Of a stretch of DNA of 16,031 nt, positions 1-5,088 are shown in pieces; the stretch's first letter is position 1; each line of letters opens with the position of its first letter. Location: contig DMIY01000139.1 in NCBI GenBank assembly GCA_003457075.1, positions 1 through 16,031 on the forward strand, read 5' to 3'. The notes under the pieces are model-generated. The model saw only the letters and a list, made by a program, of their open reading frames with translations. It searched no databases and had not been told where the DNA came from. The stretch comes from Desulfotomaculum sp. Its GTDB lineage: Bacteria > Bacillota > Desulfotomaculia > Desulfotomaculales > Nap2-2B. The translations under genes were made by a program, and so were the position numbers.

Positions 1-98
1 CGATAAGGCAGCCTGTGAAAGAGGCTTAATAAAGCTTTTTATAATGGTATATGGCTTTTACCTGTTGTAAAAAAATTAAAAAAATGAAGGAGAAAGAA

Positions 99-458
99 AT
101 GATTAAAATCGCAGTTGCAAGTGAGAATGGGAAGGTCACGGAACACTTTGGGCATTGTGAAAACTTTATGATTTTTGATACTGAAAATAATCAAATTACT
201 AAGGATGAAACGATAGCAAATCCCGGACATAGACCCGGATTCTTGCCCAGCTTCCTGAATGATATGGGAGTAAATGTGATTATCTCGGGAGGCATGGGTG
301 GCAGAGCTATCGAAATTTTCAATGAAAAAGGTATAGAAGTTATCGTTGGAGCAAGTGGGGCAGCAAAAGCAGCGGTAACATCATATCTGCAAGGTGCGCT
401 GAAATCTACGGGTTCTGTTTGTCACGAGCATCAATACCATGATGACTGTGGAAATTAA
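99..458 (+). CDS. NifX/NifB-type dinitrogenase iron-molybdenum cofactor family protein (ORP-like)
   Basis: This 119-residue protein belongs to the NifX/NafY/NifB C-terminal superfamily, small cytoplasmic proteins that bind Fe-Mo, Mo-Cu or Fe-S clusters. It opens with the family pattern IAVASENGKVTEHFGHC, containing the conserved FGHC. It continues with a GGMGGRAIEIF segment and the IEVIVGASG strand-turn typical of the RNase-H-like fold. The C-terminal tail (about residues 107-117, CHEHQYHDDC) is rich in His and Cys and looks metal-binding. ATG 99 was chosen because AAGGAG at 87-92 lies six bases upstream; the open frame extends further 5' without another supported site. It is the first gene of a run that continues with a ferredoxin and three P-loop ATPases. 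This context suggests metal-cluster handling rather than nitrogen fixation, as no nif structural genes are present. The exact ligand is unknown. Confidence 0.88.
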   Translation: MIKIAVASENGKVTEHFGHCENFMIFDTENNQITKDETIANPGHRPGFLPSFLNDMGVNVIISGGMGGRAIEIFNEKGIEVIVGASGAAKAAVTSYLQGALKSTGSVCHEHQYHDDCGN

Positions 459-511
459 AGTGTTGATGCTGCTCGCTGAATCGGACACCAAATGAAGGGA
501 GAGTATTTTTC

Positions 512-679
512 GTGAAAGCAACAGTTGATAAAGAAAAATGTATTGGTTGTGGACAATGTGTAGATATATGTCCGGCTGAGGCCATAAAAGTCGACAATGA
601 TATTGCGGTTGTAAGTGATGAATGCATTGAGTGTGGGGCGTGTGTGGACGAATGCCCTACTGAGGCAATATCATTATAA
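512..679 (+). CDS. Small 2[4Fe-4S] ferredoxin
   Basis: A 55-residue clostridial-type ferredoxin, a soluble low-potential electron carrier. Two CxxCxxCxxxCP motifs are visible: CIGCGQCVDICP in the first half and CIECGACVDECP in the second, each expected to ligate a 4Fe-4S cluster with crossed last cysteines. The start is GTG 512, with GAAGGGAG about ten bases upstream; the length matches the usual 55-60 residues. It lies 53 bases after the NifX-like gene and 45 bases before the Mrp-like ATPase. This suggests co-transcription and a role in supplying electrons or clusters to these proteins, which is an inference. The gene is short enough to be missed by ORF callers with a length cutoff. Confidence 0.93.
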   Translation: MKATVDKEKCIGCGQCVDICPAEAIKVDNDIAVVSDECIECGACVDECPTEAISL

Positions 680-724
680 ACATCAATAAGGCTAATAACT
701 GTAATGTTGGAAAGGGAGAGTTAG

Positions 725-1519
725 ATGTCAGAGAACGCATGTGCAGGCGAAGCTTCGAATGCGAGACCGGAGATTCTCGAACAGAGTGAGTTTAACAATA
801 TCAAACATGTGATTGCGGTGGTCAGCGGCAAAGGTGGTGTTGGCAAGTCTTCAGTCAGCGCGTTGTTGGCTGTTGGATTAAACCGGCAGGGCTATAAAGT
901 GGGAATACTGGACGCAGATATTACCGGGCCAAGCATTCCAAAAATGTTTGGATTAACCAGTCCGCCTGGGGTTTTGGATAATCGTATTGTTCCAGTCAGG
1001 ACAACTTACGGTATCCTTGTCATTTCTTTAAACCTGTTCCTTATGGAGGAAGACGAGCCTGTAGTCTGGCGCGGCCCGCTGCTTGGAAGCGCTGTCAAAC
1101 AATTTTGGACGGATGTCATTTGGGGGGACCTTGATTACTTAATTATAGACCTGCCGCCGGGAACCGGCGATGTGCCGCTGACAGTTATGCAGTCTCTGCC
1201 CCTGTATGGCTTGGTAGTAGTCACTTCTCCTCAGGACCTGGCTTTTATGGTTGTTAAAAAGGCTGTTAAAATGGCCGGGCAGATGAATATCCCGATTTTG
1301 GGTATGGTTGAAAATATGAGTTTCTTAACATGCCCCGGCTGCGGGAAGAAAATAGATCTGTTCGGGTCCAGCAAAGCAGAGGAAACTGCTCGTGAAACAG
1401 GCATGAAACTGCTTGCGGTACTGCCCGTTGATCCCAAGCTGGCCAAGTTCAGTGATTCCGGTCAGATAGAACTATATGATGTTAACCCTTTTAATGAAAT
1501 TAATTTAATTAAAGAATAG
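725..1519 (+). CDS. Mrp/NBP35 family P-loop ATPase, Fe-S cluster carrier
   Basis: A 264-residue cytoplasmic ATPase of the Mrp/ApbC/NBP35 group, which carries and transfers 4Fe-4S clusters. The deviant Walker A GKGGVGKSS is at residues 35-43, followed by ILDADITGPSIP (61-72), the signature of this group. Walker B/switch IIDLPPGTGD is at 140-149, and the cluster-binding CPGC (Cys203, Cys206), by which homodimers bridge a 4Fe-4S cluster, follows in LTCPGCGKKIDLFG. There is no N-terminal DUF59 domain; the roughly 25-residue leader is not recognised. AAGGGAG sits a few bases before ATG 725. In Desulfovibrio an Mrp protein accompanies the orange protein and paired MinD-like ATPases, and the same set occurs here. 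Confidence 0.92.
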   Translation: MSENACAGEASNARPEILEQSEFNNIKHVIAVVSGKGGVGKSSVSALLAVGLNRQGYKVGILDADITGPSIPKMFGLTSPPGVLDNRIVPVRTTYGILVISLNLFLMEEDEPVVWRGPLLGSAVKQFWTDVIWGDLDYLIIDLPPGTGDVPLTVMQSLPLYGLVVVTSPQDLAFMVVKKAVKMAGQMNIPILGMVENMSFLTCPGCGKKIDLFGSSKAEETARETGMKLLAVLPVDPKLAKFSDSGQIELYDVNPFNEINLIKE

Positions 1520-1546
1520 CTGTTTAAATAACAGGAGGTTAAATTA

Positions 1547-1594
1547 ATGAAAATCGACGGCTGTCATGGCGGAAGCAGGGGGTGTCAGGAATGA
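1547..1594 (+). CDS. Possible 15-residue leader/mini-ORF (Cys-containing)
   Basis: An ATG at 1547 lies eight bases after a near-perfect ribosome binding site (AGGAGG at 1533-1538) and opens a frame encoding MKIDGCHGGSRGCQE. Its TGA stop (1592-1594) overlaps the ATG at 1591 of the next NifX-like gene in an ATGA junction. This arrangement is typical of translational coupling, and the best ribosome site in the interval belongs to this tiny frame rather than to the NifX-like gene. It may be a real Cys/His-bearing micropeptide, a coupling leader, or the remnant of an older 5' end. No family is recognised and there is no independent evidence of translation. Confidence 0.3.
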   Translation: MKIDGCHGGSRGCQE

Positions 1595-1968
1595 AACTGG
1601 CCATCAGCGCAGAAGGGAACAGTATTGAGGCAAGAGTTGACCCCCGCTTTGGCAGGTGCGAATATTTTGCAATTACAAGCGAAGATAAGCAGCAGTGGGA
1701 ATATATATCCAACCCCGGCGCATCCGCCGGAGGGGGAGCGGGTATCCATACGGCCCAGGAATTAGTCAACAGGAAAGTCGAGTGTGTGCTGACCGGACGC
1801 ATTGGTCCCAATGCGATGGCAGTATTGCAGGCTGCAGGTATAAAAGTATATACGGGAGCATCCGGGACGGTTCGGGAAACATTTGAGCAGTATAAAAACG
1901 GTCTTTTAACGCTGTCTACTACAGCCAATGCCGTCCCTCACGAGGGTATGGGCAGGGGGAGAAAGTAG
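1591..1968 (+). CDS. NifX/NifB-type iron-molybdenum cofactor family protein, second copy
   Basis: A 125-residue protein of the same superfamily as the first gene, clearly diverged from it. The N-terminal strand and turn (MKLAISAEGNSIEARVDPRF followed by GRCEY) replace the FGHC of the first copy with FGRC. A GAGIHTAQELV helix and the motif IKVYTGASG follow, as in ORP and other stand-alone NifX-like proteins. The C-terminus ends in GMGRGRK and lacks the His/Cys tail of the first copy. ATG 1591 is preferred over GTG 1582 because the purine-rich AGCAGGGGG (1574-1582) is correctly spaced for it, and because it overlaps the preceding mini-ORF stop. It lies eight bases before the first MinD-type ATPase. 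In the Desulfovibrio orp operon a protein of this type binds a Mo-Cu-S cluster; whether this one does is not known. Confidence 0.87.
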   Translation: MKLAISAEGNSIEARVDPRFGRCEYFAITSEDKQQWEYISNPGASAGGGAGIHTAQELVNRKVECVLTGRIGPNAMAVLQAAGIKVYTGASGTVRETFEQYKNGLLTLSTTANAVPHEGMGRGRK

Positions 1969-1976
1969 GAGTTGAA

Positions 1977-2822
1977 ATGTTTATTGCTGTAGCCAGCGGT
2001 AAGGGCGGCACAGGTAAGACCACTATTGCGACGAGCCTTGCCCTGGCCGTCAAAGAAAAGTATGAAGTACAGTATATCGATTGTGATGTCGAGGAGCCAA
2101 ACGGCCATATTTTCTTAAAACCGGAATTCACATATAAGGAATCTGTAACTGTACAAATTCCTTGGATCAATCTATCTATGTGCGACTTTTGCGGCCGGTG
2201 TGCTGAAATATGCGCTTTTCACGCTCTGGTTGCGCTTCCGGGAAATGTCCTGTTTTTCACGGAACTCTGCCATAGCTGCGGGGGTTGTATGTATTTTTGC
2301 CCTAAAAAAGCTATTTCGCCGGCAGAGCAGGAGATCGGCTGGATAGAGGGCGGGCTGGCTGATGGAATAGACTTTATCCAGGGGCGCCTGAAAATTGGCG
2401 TTGCAGTCAGCCCTCCGCTTATCCAGGCAGTTAAAAATAAGCGCCTGTCCGGCGCGGCAGTTATCGCAGATGTTTCACCAGGTACCTCCTGCCCCGTAAT
2501 CAAAGCTGTGGAAGGCGCTGATTTCTGCATACTTGTTACTGAATCAACTCCCTTTGGCCTTCATGACCTGGAACTGGCATTCGGAATGATTCAGAAATTG
2601 AAGGTCCCCGGAGGAGTGGTTATTAACCGTTCGGACGGTAAAGACGAAGACGTAGAAAGGTTTTGCAAGGAAAAAGGGATTCCATTGCTCATGAAATTTC
2701 CCTTCAGTCGTGATATTGCGGTTAACTACGCAAAGGGATTGCCGCTACTTGCAATAAAGCCGCAGTGGAAGGAAAAATTAATAGCTTTGTGGGAAAAGTG
2801 TGAGAGGATGGGACGAAATTGA
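1977..2822 (+). CDS. MinD-superfamily P-loop ATPase with inserted 2[4Fe-4S] ferredoxin domain (copy 1)
   Basis: A 281-residue protein of the COG1149 type: a MinD/ParA-like ATPase into which a bacterial ferredoxin domain is inserted. The deviant Walker A SGKGGTGKTT is at residues 8-17, and YIDCDVEEPNGH (33-44) follows. The insert carries Cys69/72/75/79 and Cys98/101/104/108, two complete 4Fe-4S ligand sets. The switch region IADVSPGTSCP and the segment LVTESTPFGLHDLELA complete the ATPase. AGGAG lies seven bases before ATG 1977. The end overlaps the next gene by four bases (TTGA), so the two related ATPases are probably made in equal amounts and may act as a heterodimer; pairs of this type sit in the Desulfovibrio orp operon. 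A role in metal-cluster assembly or ATP-dependent electron transfer is inferred. Confidence 0.9.
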   Translation: MFIAVASGKGGTGKTTIATSLALAVKEKYEVQYIDCDVEEPNGHIFLKPEFTYKESVTVQIPWINLSMCDFCGRCAEICAFHALVALPGNVLFFTELCHSCGGCMYFCPKKAISPAEQEIGWIEGGLADGIDFIQGRLKIGVAVSPPLIQAVKNKRLSGAAVIADVSPGTSCPVIKAVEGADFCILVTESTPFGLHDLELAFGMIQKLKVPGGVVINRSDGKDEDVERFCKEKGIPLLMKFPFSRDIAVNYAKGLPLLAIKPQWKEKLIALWEKCERMGRN

Positions 2823-3679
2823 AAGAACTGGTGGTTGTCAGCGGAAAAGGAGGCACAGGAAAAACCTGTATTGTAGGTTCTTTCGCTGCGGTTGCCCGTA
2901 ACAAAGTTCTAGTTGACTGTGACGTGGATGCCTCCAATCTGCATCTTCTGCTAAAGCCGGAACAAAGTACTCAAAAACCCTTTTACGGGATGCCGAAAGC
3001 AGTGATAGACAAGGATAAGTGCAGTGAATGCGGGATTTGTGCTGACCTCTGCCGTTTTGATTCCATACTGGAATTTGAAGTAAACTCATTGGCCTGTGAG
3101 GGATGCGCCGTCTGTTATCATGCCTGTCCTAACCAGGCTATCCGGATGGCTGAGCATTTATCAGGATACCTGTATGTATCTGATACGAGGTTCGGCCGGC
3201 TTGTACATGCCAAACTGGATATAGGGGAGGGCAATTCCGGCAAGCTTGTAGCCGCCGTCCGTCAGCAGGCGAGGAGAATTGCAGAAGATAATCGGTGTGA
3301 CCTTATTGTTACAGACGGCCCGCCCGGTATAGGCTGCCCTGTTATTTCATCTCTTTCAGGCGCAGATTTGGCCTTAATTGTAACCGAACCGACGCTGTCC
3401 GGCCTTCACGATATGGAAAGGGTGCTTGCCCTGGTGGATCATTTTGAAGGGAAAGCGGCAGTTTGTATAAATAAATTTGATCTAAGCATTTCCAACACTG
3501 AAGAAATTCAACGAAAATGCAATGAGAAGGGCGTCCCTATAGCAGGGAAAATACCCTATGACAAGGAGGTAATTGAGGCTGTCCGCGCAGGTTGTCTCGT
3601 GGTTGATTATACAAGCGGGAAAATCAAAGACAGTATATCAGGGCTCTGGGATGAAATAAAGAAACAGCTTTCCCTATAA
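2819..3679 (+). CDS. MinD-superfamily P-loop ATPase with inserted 2[4Fe-4S] ferredoxin domain (copy 2)
   Basis: A 286-residue partner of the preceding ATPase with the same architecture. Walker A SGKGGTGKTC is at residues 8-17, with Cys in place of the usual Thr/Ser after GKT. Next come LVDCDVDASNLH (31-42), then the ferredoxin insert with Cys68/71/74/78 and Cys93/96/99/103. The switch segment IVTDGPPGIGCP and LIVTEPTLSGLHDMER follow. Translation starts at TTG 2819, whose bases overlap the TGA stop of copy 1; the purine-rich GAGAGGATGGGACG upstream serves as ribosome site. The conserved PPGIGCP and the paired arrangement argue that both proteins hydrolyse ATP together. It is the last gene of the cluster, and a rho-independent terminator follows 126 bases downstream. 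Confidence 0.9.
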   Translation: MKELVVVSGKGGTGKTCIVGSFAAVARNKVLVDCDVDASNLHLLLKPEQSTQKPFYGMPKAVIDKDKCSECGICADLCRFDSILEFEVNSLACEGCAVCYHACPNQAIRMAEHLSGYLYVSDTRFGRLVHAKLDIGEGNSGKLVAAVRQQARRIAEDNRCDLIVTDGPPGIGCPVISSLSGADLALIVTEPTLSGLHDMERVLALVDHFEGKAAVCINKFDLSISNTEEIQRKCNEKGVPIAGKIPYDKEVIEAVRAGCLVVDYTSGKIKDSISGLWDEIKKQLSL

Positions 3680-3748
3680 AAAATATATAAGCACGTAGAC
3701 AGTTGACATCCCTATAGTTGTATAAATTGATAGGAGATTACCTGTAAG

Positions 3749-3871
3749 ATGAGCTACAATTATGTGCCGGATGATATGTTGCTGTATTATTTATTTTGGA
3801 AAAAAGTCCCCGGTTATGGTAAAAACCAGCCGGGGACTAATACTTTTTTTAGAAGAATTGTCCGAATGTAA
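3749..3871 (+). CDS. Hypothetical 40-residue ORF overlapping the terminator
   Basis: An ATG-initiated frame of 40 residues, beginning MSYNYVPDDMLLYYLFWKK and ending FFRRIVRM, lies between the ATPase cluster and the MarR gene. AGGAG at 3732-3736 is present, but twelve bases from the ATG, which is longer than usual. The frame runs straight through the strong terminator hairpin at 3805-3850, and that argues against a functional gene. The peptide is aromatic-rich in its first half and basic at the end; no family is recognised. Confidence 0.15.
   Translation: MSYNYVPDDMLLYYLFWKKVPGYGKNQPGTNTFFRRIVRM
3805..3850 (+). terminator. Rho-independent terminator of the ATPase/ferredoxin cluster
   Basis: A perfect nine-base-pair stem AGTCCCCGG (3805-3813) / CCGGGGACT (3830-3838) contains a second inner stem TGGT/ACCA closed by an AAAA loop. 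It is followed within six bases by a run of seven T (3844-3850). This is a canonical intrinsic terminator for transcription arriving from the left, and it separates the first cluster from the Feo unit. Confidence 0.9.
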
Positions 3872-3951
3872 TAAATAGGGCAAGTCGGTTCTATACAAAA
3901 TGTCTGATTTAAAATCATTGTTATTGCTATAAAATATTTTATATTTCATGG

Positions 3952-3980
3952 TTGACAAAAGCTGTCAAAGGCAATACACT
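3952..3980 (+). promoter_or_regulatory. Sigma-A-type promoter of the marR-feo unit
   Basis: A consensus -35 TTGACA (3952-3957) is separated by 17 bases from TACACT (3975-3980), a four-of-six match to the -10 consensus. Initiation would fall near 3987, about 65 bases before the MarR start. The -35 box is itself the left arm of a perfect inverted repeat, TTGACA-AAAGC-TGTCAA (3952-3968), so a repressor bound there would block RNA polymerase. Confidence 0.7.
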
Positions 3981-3985
3981 ATAGC

Positions 3986-4006
3986 TTGATAATCAAACAA
4001 TTTGAT
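3986..4006 (+). promoter_or_regulatory. Overlapping palindromic operator candidates upstream of marR
   Basis: Two perfect inverted repeats share their middle arm: TTGAT-A-ATCAA at 3986-3996 and ATCAAA-CAA-TTTGAT at 3992-4006. They lie at the expected transcription start. MarR-family proteins bind palindromes of about 15-20 bases and usually repress their own operon, so these are good candidates for autoregulatory sites. The AT-rich stretch that follows (TGATATTATTATTATCA at 4003-4019) is partly Fur-box-like, which would also fit iron control, but it is not a full match. Confidence 0.5.
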
Positions 4007-4051
4007 ATTATTATTATCATAAATTAAAATATTAAGAAGTTGGTGGCTATT

Positions 4052-4465
4052 ATGGTTGACGATCTTACAAATGAACTGATCCGGTTTATAAGCAGTTTTA
4101 CTTCATGGGAGTCGTCAGTAGTCCGGTCCGGCGATTTAACCGTCTCTGAGGTTCACGCAATGGAGATACTGGGCCAGTGCGGTGAAATAAACATGAAGAA
4201 TCTTGCCCAGAGATTGGGTGTGACAACAGGAACCACTACAGTAACGGTAGATAGACTCGAAAGAAAGGACTATGCCAGAAGAAATCACAACCGTGAAGAC
4301 CGGCGGGTATATCTGATCAGCCTGACTGATAAGGGAATAAAAGCATTCAAGGAGCATCACAAGTTTCACCTCGAGCTGACCAACCAGATCCTTTCAACAA
4401 TTTCGGAAGAAGAGGCCAGCCAATTATTGGTTATCTTGCAGAAAATCAACAATGAGATATTATAA
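4052..4465 (+). CDS. MarR family transcriptional regulator
   Basis: A 137-residue winged-helix regulator. Helix-turn-helix and wing span about residues 31-95: the helix MKNLAQRLGVTTGTTTVTVD leads into RLERKDYARR, and the wing contains the family signature NREDRRVYLISLT, with the conserved Asp-Arg-Arg. The flanking N- and C-terminal helices form the dimerisation region. ATG 4052 is preferred over the in-frame TTG 4040 and GTG 4043 because GGTGG (4042-4046) is correctly placed for it. It is transcribed with the split feoB and feoA-like genes 38 bases downstream. A plausible role is repression of ferrous-iron uptake in response to metal or another ligand. The ligand cannot be read from the sequence. 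Confidence 0.88.
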   Translation: MVDDLTNELIRFISSFTSWESSVVRSGDLTVSEVHAMEILGQCGEINMKNLAQRLGVTTGTTTVTVDRLERKDYARRNHNREDRRVYLISLTDKGIKAFKEHHKFHLELTNQILSTISEEEASQLLVILQKINNEIL

Positions 4466-4503
4466 ATAACCATCGGTTAATCATTAAAGGAGCCTGGCAT
4501 TAA

Positions 4504-5088
4504 ATGAGGTCAGCCAAACATAAAGAAAGCCTCAAATCATCTCATGATCTGAAAAGGATCGTTCTTGTCGGAACGCCGAATGTAGGCAAGAGTGTTATTT
4601 TTAATTTTCTTACCGGCGCTTACGTTACAGTATCTAATTATCCCGGCACTACCGTCGAGATCTCCAGAGGCAAAACGTTCATTAAAGAAAAGGAAACATG
4701 GGAGGTTATCGATACACCGGGTATGTACTCACTTCTGCCAATTACCGAAGAAGAACGGGTTTCCCGTACCCTCCTTCTGGAAGACAATCCGGATGTTGTT
4801 TTGCATATTATCGACGCCAAAAATCTCGAGCGCATGCTCAATTTGACGATACAGCTCGTCGAAGCAGGTCTGCCGGTTATTGTAGTCATCAACATGATTG
4901 ATGAAGCTGATAAGTTGGGAATTAAAGTTAACCCCGCAATACTTGAATCCTTAATCGGCATTCCCGTAGTTGCTACTTCCGCCACTTCAGGATACGGCCT
5001 GGATATGCTTAAGAAGACTATCCGGGACTATTATCGGAACAACATCCGTGGAAAGCAGGCTTATGAATATGGAAGCTGCGGTGTTTAA
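4504..5088 (+). CDS. FeoB GTPase domain protein (N-terminal half of split FeoB)
   Basis: A 194-residue protein consisting only of the cytoplasmic G-protein domain of the ferrous iron transporter FeoB. All G motifs are present: G1 GTPNVGKS (23-30), G2 Thr in NYPGTTVEISRG (45-56), G3 DTPGMYSL (70-77), G4 NMID (130-133), and G5 SATSG (159-163). It ends just after the GTPase fold, where a normal FeoB would continue into the helical spacer and membrane domain. That remainder is encoded by the next gene in the +1 frame, overlapping this one by 20 bases. AAAGGAGCC precedes ATG 4504. Because every GTPase motif is intact and the next gene has its own start and ribosome site, this looks like a genuine two-polypeptide FeoB. 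A sequencing or evolutionary frameshift remains possible. Confidence 0.88.
   Translation: MRSAKHKESLKSSHDLKRIVLVGTPNVGKSVIFNFLTGAYVTVSNYPGTTVEISRGKTFIKEKETWEVIDTPGMYSLLPITEEERVSRTLLLEDNPDVVLHIIDAKNLERMLNLTIQLVEAGLPVIVVINMIDEADKLGIKVNPAILESLIGIPVVATSATSGYGLDMLKKTIRDYYRNNIRGKQAYEYGSCGV

Noticed and set aside
1..98. Promoter for the first gene, based on TATAAT at 40-45
   Set aside because: The -10 match is perfect but no acceptable -35 lies 16-18 bases upstream, and upstream genes may be cut off by the window edge. A sigma-54 site was also looked for and not found.
3703..3731. TTGACA at 3703-3708 as a promoter for the 40-codon frame
   Set aside because: The nearest good -10 (TATAAA at 3721) is only 12 bases away, too close, and at 17 bases the sequence (ATTGAT) is poor.
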